Assembly (NCBI GenBank): GCA_039679945.1 | Contig: JBDKTY010000028.1 | Span: forward strand, 62,001-126,000 | DNA: 64,000 bases | Direction of reading: 5' to 3' | From: SbD1 sp039679945 | GTDB lineage: Bacteria; Desulfobacterota; Syntrophobacteria; Syntrophobacterales; Syntrophobacteraceae | Made by a program: the position numbers and the translations under genes | Shown: piece by piece, positions 1 through 8,480 of the stretch | How positions within the stretch are numbered: the stretch's first letter is position 1 | How the letters are laid out: every line of letters starts with the position of its first letter | The notes under the pieces: model-generated | What the model saw: the letters and a program-made list of their open reading frames with translations, nothing else | Told to the model about the DNA's origin: nothing | The model's database searches: none

Positions 1-185
1 GCAATGGTCTCGGGCTTTCGATGGTCTACGGCATTATCCGCCAGCACAGGGGAATCGTGGAGGTTGAAAGTGAACCCGGCCAGGGAACGACATTCAGAAT
101 CAAGCTGCCCAGGAGCCCGGTGAACAACCGGGAGGGGGAGCACGTCCATTACAGGGACTTCCCGGCCCGGATGGACGGCAGATGA
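1..185 (+). CDS. Sensor histidine kinase, C-terminal end (partial)
   Basis: Only the last 60 residues are in the window; the gene begins upstream. The first visible residues, NGLGLSMVYGI, match the G2 box of a HATPase_c domain. They are followed by the usual closing strand with GQGTTFRIKLP. A 25-residue polar tail follows, ending at a TGA. The gene sits 40 bp upstream of an NtrC-type response regulator on the same strand, so the two probably form a two-component pair. Sensor domains and the phosphorylated histidine lie outside the window, so the signal cannot be inferred. Confidence 0.85.
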   Translation, partial: NGLGLSMVYGIIRQHRGIVEVESEPGQGTTFRIKLPRSPVNNREGEHVHYRDFPARMDGR

Positions 186-225
186 GGTAATCGCGTTCAT
201 CCGCGGAGCAAAAAGGAGCTTCCCA

Positions 226-1578
226 ATGAAATCTGCCACGCGAGTCTTGGTCGTGGATGACGAAGAAACCATCTGCGAGGCGCTCAAAGCATGGTTTGTC
301 AACGATGGGCACCATGTGGAGACGGCTCTTTCCGGAGCCGATGCCTTAAGGCAGGTTCAGCAAAAACCGAGCGATGTCTATATCGTGGATGTCAAGATGC
401 CGGGAATGGACGGTATCGAGTTTCTTTCCAGGTTGAAAGAAATTCAACCGGATGCGATGGTTATCATGATGACGGCCCACGGCACCATACAAACGGCGGT
501 GGAGGCAATGAAGCGCGGGGCCGTTGACTATTTCTGCAAGCCATTCGATCCGGACGAACTGTCGCTGCTGATGGGTCGTATTCTGACCCACAAGGCACTC
601 AAGGAGGAAAATACCGCCCTGAAAGAGCAGTTGATCGAGCGCCGCGAAGGCTTCTTCGACGTCTTTATCATTCATTCCGATGCGATGCGGCGTATCTTCG
701 CCACTATCGAGGAGGTCGCCCCATCCTCCGCTCCCATATTGATCACGGGTGAAACGGGTGTGGGAAAGGACATGGTGGCCAAGGCAATCCACTTCAGAAG
801 TGAACGCTCCGGTGGCCCGTTCGTGGCGGTCAATTGCGGCTCCGTAGCGGAGTCTCTCCTGGAGAGTGAATTATTCGGGCATGAAAAAGGCGCGTTCACC
901 GGTGCGGTAAAAGCAAGACGGGGACGCCTGGAGATGGCCAACGGCGGGACGCTTTTCCTTGACGAAGTAGGTGAAATTTCAACAAAAATGCAGGTTAGCC
1001 TCCTGCGTGCCCTGGAGGAGAAAAGTTTTGTGAGGCTGGGAGGAACACAGCCGGTGCACTCGGAATTCCGGCTCATCAGCGCCACCCACAGGGATTTGCC
1101 CTCCCTTATAAAAGAAAATCTTTTCCGCGAAGATTTCTACTACCGCATCAACGTCATTGCCATCGAGGTCCCCCCTTTACGGGAGCGTCTCGAGGAAATT
1201 CCCATCCTGGCCGATCACTTTCTCAGGCGCTATGTCGCGGAAACCGGAAAATACCTCGAGGGCTTCACGCAAAAGGCGCTGGCCCTCCTGGCATCGTACC
1301 ACTGGCCGGGTAATATCCGGGAGCTTCGAAACGTTATCGAACGCGCGGTTGTCATCGCCAGGGGAAGAGTGATCGGGACGGAAGAGCTGACCTTCCTCAA
1401 TCCGCGCACGGAAATAAATGCATCGGGAGCCATGACGCTGGAGGAAATTGAAACCAACCATATAAAGGCCGCCCTCGATGCGTGCAACGGCAACATCATT
1501 CAGGCATCCAAACGGCTGGGAATCAGCCGCAGCACAGTCATGCGGAAAATGAAGCGGTATTGTCTTCTCCGCTCCTGA
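226..1578 (+). CDS. Sigma-54-dependent response regulator, NtrC family
   Basis: This 450-residue protein has the three classical NtrC modules. An N-terminal receiver domain shows the acidic pair D11-D12 and phosphoacceptor D55 in VDVKMPG. The central AAA+ domain has a Walker A motif GETGVGKD near residue 175 and the sigma-54 contact loop GAFTGA near residue 222. A Fis-type helix-turn-helix at the C-terminus contains SKRLGISRSTVMRKMKR. When phosphorylated by the upstream kinase it should drive open-complex formation at sigma-54 promoters. The start has the Shine-Dalgarno sequence AAGGAG about 8 bases upstream. Target genes cannot be read from the window; archaemetzincin follows 55 bp later but its co-regulation is unproven. 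Confidence 0.95.
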   Translation: MKSATRVLVVDDEETICEALKAWFVNDGHHVETALSGADALRQVQQKPSDVYIVDVKMPGMDGIEFLSRLKEIQPDAMVIMMTAHGTIQTAVEAMKRGAVDYFCKPFDPDELSLLMGRILTHKALKEENTALKEQLIERREGFFDVFIIHSDAMRRIFATIEEVAPSSAPILITGETGVGKDMVAKAIHFRSERSGGPFVAVNCGSVAESLLESELFGHEKGAFTGAVKARRGRLEMANGGTLFLDEVGEISTKMQVSLLRALEEKSFVRLGGTQPVHSEFRLISATHRDLPSLIKENLFREDFYYRINVIAIEVPPLRERLEEIPILADHFLRRYVAETGKYLEGFTQKALALLASYHWPGNIRELRNVIERAVVIARGRVIGTEELTFLNPRTEINASGAMTLEEIETNHIKAALDACNGNIIQASKRLGISRSTVMRKMKRYCLLRS

Positions 1579-1633
1579 TCCGAGATCCCGCCCCTTTCCT
1601 CAAGGGGCTCCCATCCAACCGAGGTAACGGCAA

Positions 1634-2194
1634 TTGGCGCGGAAACGAACTCGACCATCCGGGGGAAGTCAGATTGACATCATTCCGTATGGACGGGTGG
1701 ATGCCCTGACAGTCTCCATTGTTGCTGCGAACATCCAGACAATCCTGGGTCTCAATTCCGATGTGCTCCCTCCCTGCCCCGAACCCGAGTTCGCCTATCT
1801 TCCCCCGCGCGGACAGTACGCGGCCGGGAAAATCCTTCAATCTCTCGAGTCGCTGCCCCTGGGGGCAAAATTCAAACTGGGGATCGTTTCGGTCGATATC
1901 TGCACGCCGATCCTGAAATTCGTTTTCGGCGAGTCCCAGTTGGGGGGGAAAGCCGCCGTAATCTCGCTCTGCCGCCTCGGCGGTGATGACCCCGCACATA
2001 TCTATCTCCGGGCCGCCAAGATCGGCCTCCACGAAATCGGACATCTTCTGGGGATCGGCCATTGCAGGGCCCCGGATTGCCTGATGGTTTTTTCGAGCAA
2101 CCTCGAAAAACTCGATAGCCTCCCCCTCAGATTCTGCAGCGTCTGCGAATATGAAATCGTCCGGAGTCTGAGACATACCTTCGGGCCTGCCTGA
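1634..2194 (+). CDS. amzA: Archaemetzincin family zinc metalloprotease
   Basis: The 186-residue protein carries the extended metzincin signature HEIGHLLGIGH at residues 133-143. Immediately after come the archaemetzincin-specific cysteines: C144 and C149, M151, and a later FCSVC pair near residues 168-171. In the family, three histidines hold the catalytic zinc, E134 is the general base, and the four cysteines hold a second, structural zinc. The natural substrate of these proteases is not known. The start is a TTG preceded by GAGGT about 8 bases upstream; there is no better ATG in frame. No signal peptide is seen, so it is probably cytoplasmic. Confidence 0.9.
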   Translation: MARKRTRPSGGSQIDIIPYGRVDALTVSIVAANIQTILGLNSDVLPPCPEPEFAYLPPRGQYAAGKILQSLESLPLGAKFKLGIVSVDICTPILKFVFGESQLGGKAAVISLCRLGGDDPAHIYLRAAKIGLHEIGHLLGIGHCRAPDCLMVFSSNLEKLDSLPLRFCSVCEYEIVRSLRHTFGPA

Positions 2195-2220
2195 AACGAC
2201 GAGATCGCTCCGGGCTTTCC

Positions 2221-3126
2221 CTATTCCAGGAACTCCCTGACCAGCCGGTCCCACCCAATTTCGGGTGTCATTCCGAAGATGTCCCTGATTGCCTCGCCAC
2301 CGGTCGCCATCATGGGATAGGCCGAGCCACCACCCAGAATCGTGTTCAGGCGGGAAGCCTCCTTGTCCATCCAGGTCACACTTTCCGTATCGAAAAGCGT
2401 CTTTTTCAGGTTCTTACGGAGGCTGGACGGCTGGATCACCATGAGCCATCCGTCGCTGTACGGTGAATCGTTGGCGACGGCGGCTTTCCTCGTTACCTTG
2501 TGATTGACGGCAACCACGCTTCCATCCACCGGACTGAGCGTCGCGGCCTCGTTCCCGGACCTGTTCAACACCGCCGCGGGACGGCCCTGGCCCACGCTGG
2601 CGCCAAGCTCGGGCAGCTTGATCTCGTCTTGCGGTCCCAACAGCCTGAGGGCAAAATCATCGATGCCGACCCGTACCAGACCGCCGTACTCTACGCGGGC
2701 CCACGTGTGGCCATGGTGGTAATAATAGTTCTTGGCAATATCGAAGCCGGACACCTTGTCGATCACCGGCTTCCTATAGTTCGGCAGGTAGCTCGTATCC
2801 TCGATCATCTGGTCGAAAGGACACTTCGCGCAATTCCACCCATACGAACACGATCCATAGGAAATGCGGCCGCTAAGCATGTGCCGGCACTTGCCCTTGT
2901 CCATCATCAGCACCATTCTCGCGGGCCGAGTGTCGCTCTGTCCGGATGCCTTGCGCTGGTTTTCGAAATTGGTCAGGATGGTCTGGTCGAGGGAACACCC
3001 CAGGCAATTGAAAGCATTGATGCATTTGGTGGCCTTGATCACACCGGCCTTGCCCCACACGCACTGGTCGTTGTCCATGGAGAAGATAACGGGTCTCAGG
3101 TTTTTCTTGCGATCATTTTCTTCCAT
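2221..3126 (-). CDS. GcvH-like protein with duplicated four-cysteine module
   Basis: This 301-residue protein has two parts. Residues 17-104 contain two copies of one pattern, M-D-x3-C-x12-C-x5-C-x2-C-x2-D-Q, with cysteines at 22/35/41/44 and 80/93/99/102. These look like metal or iron-sulfur sites. Residues about 130-235 resemble the glycine-cleavage H protein: GHTWARVEYGG, VRVGIDDFA and SPVDGSVVAVN. The lipoylated lysine of true GcvH, expected ten residues before SPV in an ESVK-like segment, is replaced (segment LNRSGNEAATL). It therefore should not carry lipoate. It is not next to gcvP or gcvT. Proteins of this type occur in deltaproteobacteria, but the function is unknown to me. It is convergent with archaemetzincin, 26 bp away. 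Confidence 0.8.
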   Translation of the reverse strand: MEENDRKKNLRPVIFSMDNDQCVWGKAGVIKATKCINAFNCLGCSLDQTILTNFENQRKASGQSDTRPARMVLMMDKGKCRHMLSGRISYGSCSYGWNCAKCPFDQMIEDTSYLPNYRKPVIDKVSGFDIAKNYYYHHGHTWARVEYGGLVRVGIDDFALRLLGPQDEIKLPELGASVGQGRPAAVLNRSGNEAATLSPVDGSVVAVNHKVTRKAAVANDSPYSDGWLMVIQPSSLRKNLKKTLFDTESVTWMDKEASRLNTILGGGSAYPMMATGGEAIRDIFGMTPEIGWDRLVREFLE

Positions 3127-4091
3127 GATGCGTTCCTTTCACTCCAGATGTTGAGGGGGGATCTGCTTATCGTTTCCGAGCCACGTTAGCGTTTCCTTTG
3201 AGCAGGATTCGGGCCAACGGCTCACAGCCGGTCATGGTTGTCACAACATATTGAATTTATTAGCTTATATATCTAAACCTCCGCCGGTCAATCACATCGG
3301 CCGGCAAGCGGAGCGAGTCAACTATGTGCAAAATGACACAATCATGATCCGATGGGGAATAAGCCCAGCGATTCTGTTTACCCGCGCGGGTGTGTCATTT
3401 TGACCAGGGGTGGCGCAGTTTGCATCGGGGCGAAGGTTCTTCGGTTCGATCCCCTTATACGGAGTTGCGTTCAAGATGAGCCTATCCCTAAATTGAAGAT
3501 GCCGTTCAGAATTGACCCGTTCTACCCTTCGATACGTCAGGGCGAACGCGGGTATATCCTCTTGAACGCAAATTAATATTATAAGGGAGGAGTTGCCAAG
3601 GCGGGTTTTCAACGGCTAACACGTCCGGCGATCCATCCGGGGTCAATGAGTGACATGCGGATATACTTTTTCGCCGAGGCTACCGGCGCCATTGTCAGGC
3701 GGGCGGTCTAATCATGCCGGCTCAGCGGAAAGCGCGTCTTTCCAAGCACGGCGGGAAAATGATAAATAATGACTACACCGTTCAATTATTTCTCAAGGCA
3801 AACGCGGCAACCGCCGTATTAATAGTTACCCCTCAAGTTTTACCATATTCCCCTCTTAAGCCTGGATGTGGATGCATCCGGGCTTTTTTGATTTTCAGTC
3901 TCCAGTTTCCAGTCTCTGATTTGAAAGTATTTTAGTGATGTACCTGGCGGTGCTTCATTGATTTCACCGTGGCGGGGGGACAGGCTGATGCATGAGTGTT
4001 GACGCATTCTGTTACTAATCGTGGCTGCCGCCATGACAAAAAAGCTTGCAGCCCATCTTCTCAAGTCTTCTCAACAACTCCTCTCTATTCT
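3127..4091. other. Intergenic region, about 1 kb, no convincing gene
   Basis: No reading frame here has recognisable protein character. The first 200 bases hold the divergent upstream region of the GcvH-like gene, including an AT-rich stretch near 3245-3275. Around 3859-3889 there is an intrinsic-terminator-like hairpin pointing along the plus strand, although no plus-strand gene lies just upstream. A small plus-strand transcript starting somewhere between 3580 and 3750 is possible but unproven. Confidence 0.5.
3859..3889 (+). terminator. Intrinsic terminator without an obvious gene
   Basis: A 10-bp stem, AGCCTGGATG paired with CATCCGGGCT (one G-U type pair), encloses a 6-base loop and runs directly into six T residues. 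This is a textbook Rho-independent terminator for plus-strand transcription. Nothing recognisable is encoded immediately upstream, so it may end a small RNA or a lost gene. Confidence 0.65.
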
Positions 4092-4418
4092 CTACACAGC
4101 CATGTCCTCATGACTGAGCACCCGAGGTGTATCTTTCAGTATCCCGATAATATCCTTGATGTTTTCTTTAAGCTCCTCAAGCGTTTCTCCCCGGATCATA
4201 TGATTGGGATACGATTCCGGGTGGCCAAGCCGCATCCCATCCTTTTCCCGCCAGTAAACTGTCTCACTGTCTTCATTCCCATTTCGGCCCCAGGCTGAAG
4301 GAAATACCTGCACTTTCCCGGGGCTGGCATGTTTTTGATAAACCGCTTCCGTCCAGCCACGAGCGGCCTGAGTTGTAAAGGGACGAGCGTCGATCGTGAA
4401 CAGGAGATCGTTTTTCAT
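4092..4418 (-). pseudogene. HicB-like antitoxin, 5' frameshifted remnant
   Basis: The last 54 residues (from TVYWREKDGM, through GHPESYPNHMIRGETLEELK, to the end) match short HicB-type antitoxins, which normally begin M-x-x-VYW. Here the natural ATG (4276-4274) lies in a different frame. The minus strand reads AGACAGTGAGACAGTT, a 7-bp perfect direct repeat with one spacer base. Deleting one 8-bp unit would join MKT directly to VYWREKDGM and restore a normal start. The open frame continues upstream into about 50 residues that do not look like HicB; part of it (KHASPGKVQV) faintly resembles the end of a HicA toxin. I read this as an inactivated hicAB-type locus; the alternative is a real 108-residue fusion. 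Confidence 0.6.
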
Positions 4419-4615
4419 TACCTCCTGTTCATCCCTGAAGTGGACCCCTGTCAGTTCACCCTGAAGAAACCACGCGGAACCGGGAGCGGATGGGCGGCGG
4501 CGCCCCCACCACTTCTCCCGATTCAGAAACGAGAAATCGATTATGCTGATGGAATGAGGATAACCCGAGGCAGTGATCTGCTATATCGAACGGCTAAGTG
4601 AAAGTAAGTGAGCGG

Positions 4616-5422
4616 TCATTCCGTGTTGGTTCTTTTAAGATACATCCGGACCGATTCGAAAGAGCCCTCCGGGGCCGCGATCAGATGCTCCTCGATCCTC
4701 TGGCCGTTGAGGTAATCGCTCAGGTGAAACTCTCGGCCGTCCATCCGGTGTATTTTCCCTCCCGCGGCCATGAGGATAATCTGCGCCGCCGCAAGGTCGC
4801 GATAGGAGACATTGGCGAGTAATGCCGCCTCCGCGCGCCCCCTGATGACATAGGTGATATGCGCGGCGGTGGATCCCAGGTTCCTGATCTTGCCGGGGAA
4901 TGAAGATTGATAATGATTATGGAATCGGGAATAGGTTAAAAGCACGCTCTCGTTGCTGATCTCCCCCGTCTCCTGGATCATTATCGGGTTGTCGCCCCAA
5001 TGCGCCTGCTGACCGACCACGGCATAGAAAAGATCCCCTGTCACCGGCATGTAGGTTACGCCGAAAACGGGCCAGAAATTTTCGAGCAAAGCGAGGGAGA
5101 TTCCCCAGATGGGAATACCCGCCTGGTAATTCGCAACTCCGTCCAGTGGATCGTAAATCCAGAGATACCGTTTTTCTCCGTGTACGTAATCCTGGTCGGG
5201 AAGAGGGTCCCCGAAAACACCATGCCCCGGGAAAACGGTGCTCAACTGCTCCTTGAAAGAGTTCGTGAGACGGAGTTCAGCTTCCGTAACCAGTTCTTCA
5301 TCGAATTTTATCTCGGGGCTCCCCTTTCCGTAGAGTTTGAGTGCCTCCGTCCCGGACTTATGGACCGTTTCCCTGGCAAACCGCAGCAGTTCGTCTATCC
5401 CGGGATTCACATCATGTGTCAT
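4616..5422 (-). CDS. Inositol monophosphatase family protein
   Basis: The protein of about 268 residues belongs to the lithium-sensitive IMPase/FBPase superfamily, which hydrolyses phosphate monoesters with magnesium. The metal-binding motif appears as WIYDPLDGVANY (usual form WxxDPLDGTxNF). A second aspartate motif near the C-terminus reads YRDLAAAQ. The normal GEE motif that supplies a metal-binding glutamate is here FGDP, so one ligand is changed from glutamate to aspartate. Likely substrates are inositol-1-phosphate, PAP or fructose-1,6-bisphosphate; sequence alone does not decide. I chose the second ATG because GGAGG lies five bases before it; an in-frame ATG at 5434 would add four residues. 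Confidence 0.8.
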   Translation of the reverse strand: MTHDVNPGIDELLRFARETVHKSGTEALKLYGKGSPEIKFDEELVTEAELRLTNSFKEQLSTVFPGHGVFGDPLPDQDYVHGEKRYLWIYDPLDGVANYQAGIPIWGISLALLENFWPVFGVTYMPVTGDLFYAVVGQQAHWGDNPIMIQETGEISNESVLLTYSRFHNHYQSSFPGKIRNLGSTAAHITYVIRGRAEAALLANVSYRDLAAAQIILMAAGGKIHRMDGREFHLSDYLNGQRIEEHLIAAPEGSFESVRMYLKRTNTE

Positions 5423-5645
5423 TTCAGCCTCCATCTCAGATCGGGAACCCGATGATTCATGTTGGTAAACTCCTCATATGCATGTCTACTGATTATCAAA
5501 ATATTGCGGATTTTTCATTATTTCTTTTGAGGCGCCAAAAGAGGAAGATCTCCCCCAAGTAGCGATGGCCGCGAAAAGTGGTTCATAGTAGAATACGTGG
5601 ATGTTCATCGACTTTTTTCAATAGCGGGCAACAGCGGAGCGGGCA

Positions 5646-6137
5646 ATGAACTACTCGATCAGAGACGCCACACAGGAAGATGTCCCGGTTATTGTGGACA
5701 TCATCAGGAATTCCTTTAGAGAGGTTGCAGTCCGTTTCGGGCTGACGCTGGAGAACTGCCCGAAACATCCTTCGAATTGCACCTCGGAATGGATTGCTCC
5801 AGCACTCCGGAAAGGGATAGAATATTTCCTTCTGGAGACCGATGGTTCGGCATGCGGCTGTGCGGCCCTTGAAAAGGCGCAACACGAGGTGTTTTATCTC
5901 GAAAGGTTGGCCGTCCTTCCACAATTCAGAGAGCGCGGGTTCGGGAAAGCTCTCGTCGAGCATGCCCTCGCGCGCGCGGCGGCCGCGGGTGCGGTCAGGG
6001 TCGAAATTGGAATCATTACGGACCACACCGAACTGAAAAACTGGTATAAAGCGATCGGTTTTGTTGAAATCAGGAGGTCAAGATTCCAGCATCTGCCATT
6101 TGAAGTGACATTCATGGCGATCGATTGTTCCGAGTGA
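5646..6137 (+). CDS. GNAT family N-acetyltransferase
   Basis: A 163-residue single-domain GNAT protein. The N-terminus MNYSIRDATQEDVPVI is the usual first strand and helix. The acetyl-CoA pyrophosphate loop is RERGFGKALVEHAL, preceded by the strand YLERLAVLPQF. The C-terminal part, NWYKAIGFVEI, is the classical motif B region. It transfers an acetyl group from acetyl-CoA to an amine, but the acceptor cannot be deduced. It stands alone between divergently oriented genes and lacks membrane segments. Confidence 0.85.
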   Translation: MNYSIRDATQEDVPVIVDIIRNSFREVAVRFGLTLENCPKHPSNCTSEWIAPALRKGIEYFLLETDGSACGCAALEKAQHEVFYLERLAVLPQFRERGFGKALVEHALARAAAAGAVRVEIGIITDHTELKNWYKAIGFVEIRRSRFQHLPFEVTFMAIDCSE

Positions 6138-6355
6138 TCGTGTCCAGGCATTGCCCGTTTGCGACCAGACATGGCTGAATGCTTTCGACGGAGATGGGTA
6201 CCCTTTTATAGTGGTAGAACTTATATAAGCTGTGCCTTTGCCTTAAACCGGCTTACCGCGGGGATGGGGGCAGACCTTACAACCCTTGTGCAACCGGTAA
6301 GAACTCTTTCCCCCGGCTCCGGGTCAACGGCGGTGATTTGAACAGGAGAATACGA

Positions 6356-7390
6356 ATGCGGCAGGTCGATCTCAGATCCGACACGATAACGCGTCCCACC
6401 GATGCCATGCGCCGCGCCATGGCCGAGGCGGAAGTAGGCGACGATGTATTCGGGGAAGACCCCACGATACACAGACTCGAGGAAATGGCGGCGAAGCGCC
6501 TCGGCAAGGACGCCGCCATGTATGTCCCAAGCGGCACGATGGGAAACCTGACTTGTCTGCTTTCGCACTGCGGCCGAGGCGATGAGATCATCCTCGGCGA
6601 CCAGTCCCACATCTATATCTACGAACAGGGGGGCGCTTCCGCCCTTGGGGGGATTCACCCCCGCCCGATTCGTAACGAACCCGATGGCACCATGGACCTC
6701 GATACGGTCGAAGCGGCCATCCGGCCGGTCGATGTCCACCAGCCCACCACTCGTTTAATTGTCCTGGAAAATACCCACAACAGGTGTAACGGCAGTCCCT
6801 TGAACCTCGACTATATGCGACGGGTGAGGGAGCTTGCCGACCGGCATGGACTGAAAGTGCATGTCGATGGAGCAAGAATCTTCAATTCCGCGGTAGCCCA
6901 GGGACTGGATGTACGTGAACTCGCGAAGGGAGCCGATTCCATCACTTTTTGCCTCAGCAAGGGACTGGCCGCGCCGGTGGGTTCGGTGGTCTGCGGACCT
7001 CCTGACTTCATTGGGCGCGCGAGACGCGCCCGGAAGGTGCTGGGCGGCGGTATGCGGCAAGCCGGTGTGCTGGCGGCGGCCGGAATTGTCGCCCTGAACG
7101 GGATGGTGGACCGGCTGGCTGAGGACCATGCAAATGCCAGAAGGCTTGGGGAAGGCCTGGCAACAGTGCCCGGACTCGGAGTTTCGCTGGAGTTGATAAA
7201 GACGAACATCCTGTTTATCCGAATCGAGGGAGCGACAATTACGGCCCCTGAACTTGCCGCCAGACTCAAGGCGGAGGGGGTTCTCGTCCTGGCCCCGGAC
7301 CCACGGCGGCTAAGGGCCGTTACCCAATACCATGTTAAACCCGAAGACATTGATTATGCGGTTGAAGTCTTTAGAAAGGTGCTTGCTTAG
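6356..7390 (+). CDS. ltaE: Low-specificity L-threonine aldolase
   Basis: A PLP enzyme of fold type I, 344 residues, that splits L-threonine or L-allo-threonine into glycine and acetaldehyde. It starts with the family N-terminus MRQVDLRSDTITRPTDAMR. The PLP lysine is K202 in FCLSKGLAAPVGS. Other family segments are VGDDVFGEDPT and HVDGARIFN. The start is the ATG preceded by AGGAG about 7 bases upstream, in preference to a TTG 18 bases earlier. It lies in a same-strand run with a lipoprotein, an AlaX-like protein and an SHMT-like enzyme, consistent with glycine/serine/threonine metabolism. Confidence 0.93.
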   Translation: MRQVDLRSDTITRPTDAMRRAMAEAEVGDDVFGEDPTIHRLEEMAAKRLGKDAAMYVPSGTMGNLTCLLSHCGRGDEIILGDQSHIYIYEQGGASALGGIHPRPIRNEPDGTMDLDTVEAAIRPVDVHQPTTRLIVLENTHNRCNGSPLNLDYMRRVRELADRHGLKVHVDGARIFNSAVAQGLDVRELAKGADSITFCLSKGLAAPVGSVVCGPPDFIGRARRARKVLGGGMRQAGVLAAAGIVALNGMVDRLAEDHANARRLGEGLATVPGLGVSLELIKTNILFIRIEGATITAPELAARLKAEGVLVLAPDPRRLRAVTQYHVKPEDIDYAVEVFRKVLA

Positions 7391-7421
7391 AGCGCTGACG
7401 TACGATGAAGAAAGGAATCTC

Positions 7422-7568
7422 ATGAAAAAGATCTGTCTGCTTCTGGTTCTTTCGGCCTTAATCGCGGGTTGCGCTTCCGACAACAAATCTGATCCCCAGG
7501 TCAAGTATGGCGGTCAGGTTGAAATCAGGGGCACCGCAAGCAGTGGAACGACAGGTTCGGGGAAGTAG
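7422..7568 (+). CDS. Small putative lipoprotein
   Basis: A 48-residue protein with a clear lipoprotein signal: MKK, a hydrophobic stretch, and the lipobox LIAGC, so the mature protein would start at C16 or so and be lipidated. The mature part is only about 32 residues, polar, and rich in glycine, serine and threonine. It begins 31 bp after threonine aldolase with AAAGGAAT upstream of the ATG, and ends 3 bp before the AlaX-like gene, so it is probably co-transcribed. Function is unknown. Confidence 0.7.
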   Translation: MKKICLLLVLSALIAGCASDNKSDPQVKYGGQVEIRGTASSGTTGSGK

Positions 7569-7571
7569 CAA

Positions 7572-8021
7572 TTGAAAGCAGAAAAACAGTTTGATCCAAG
7601 GATGCACTCGGCGGAGCACATCATAAACCAGACCATGGTCCGGATGTTTGCGTGCGGCCGATGCTTCACCGCGCACATTGAAAAGAAGAAATCCAAGCTG
7701 GATTATAACTTCGGGCGTCCTCTGACCGATGTGGAGATCAGGGAACTGGAGATGCGCGTAAACGAGATAATCGATGCCGATTCTCCAGTGACCGAGGAAT
7801 TCATGCCAAGGGACAAGGCTGAGAAGGAGTACAATCTCATGCGCTTGCCGGATGATTCCGGAGATATTATCCGTATCATCCGCATTGGTGATTATGATTC
7901 CTGCCCCTGCATCGGTCCGCACGTCCGATCGACCGGCGAAATTGGTGTTTTTCGGATCGTATCGGCGAGTTTTGAAGAGGGTGTATTGCGAATACGCTTC
8001 AAATTGGCGGCAGCCCCATAG
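7572..8021 (+). CDS. AlaX-like alanyl-tRNA editing domain protein
   Basis: The 149-residue protein has the zinc ligands of the AlaRS/ThrRS second additional domain: H12-x3-H16 (HSAEH) and C113-x3-H117 (CIGPH). Stand-alone proteins of this fold (AlaX) hydrolyse mischarged tRNA, usually Ser-tRNA(Ala) or Gly-tRNA(Ala). It is shorter than typical AlaX-S/M proteins and lacks the N-terminal barrel, so its substrate is uncertain. The start is a TTG 3 bp after the lipoprotein stop. The neighbours, threonine aldolase and the SHMT-like enzyme, act on serine, glycine and threonine, which suits an editor that removes such residues. Confidence 0.75.
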   Translation: MKAEKQFDPRMHSAEHIINQTMVRMFACGRCFTAHIEKKKSKLDYNFGRPLTDVEIRELEMRVNEIIDADSPVTEEFMPRDKAEKEYNLMRLPDDSGDIIRIIRIGDYDSCPCIGPHVRSTGEIGVFRIVSASFEEGVLRIRFKLAAAP

Positions 8022-8480
8022 AATGGGTGTGGTCCGGGGTCCGCGGCCATTAGGGATTATTCCGGGGACCCGACCGGGCCATTGCGAAAACCATCCGAAA
8101 ACAATAACATGACCTTGCCGAGGCACTCCTTTTCCCGGAGCGCCAGCCGGGAGAGGCAGGTTCGCCATGCGAAATGCCGTGGACCGCGGCCGATGAAGTG
8201 CCTCATCACCCATGCTTGCCCCGAGTCACCTGAACGACTCCCCGGGTATCGCGGACGTTGCTGTCCCTTGCTGTCCAGGTTCTCTGAAAAGCGCATCTTG
8301 CCTGACCGGGATTCCCACAGTTATTTGATCCGTATTCTCCATTTTGAAACGAACCAGGAATTTGCGCAATGGTCCTATTGATGCTTGCCTTCTTCCGCCG
8401 AGTAGGAGAAAAGGGAGCGTGCACCCACTGGAGTGCTTTTCTCAATTCATACCTATTATTGAGTTCGCAGGAGAATTCGG
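8022..8480. other. Intergenic region upstream of the SHMT-like gene
   Basis: About 460 bases without a convincing gene. I looked for a glycine or T-box type leader before the SHMT-like gene and found no recognisable conserved core. A short GC-rich inverted motif lies near 8129-8155 (TCCCGG...CCGGGA). The ribosome-binding site AGGAG of the next gene is at the right-hand end. Confidence 0.4.

Noticed and set aside
3352..3612. Overlapping small frames in the 3.3-3.6 kb gap
   Set aside because: They lie on opposite strands of the same DNA, and neither shows conserved features or a good start site.
8022..8480. Glycine riboswitch before the SHMT-like gene
   Set aside because: None of the conserved core elements of the glycine aptamer could be found.
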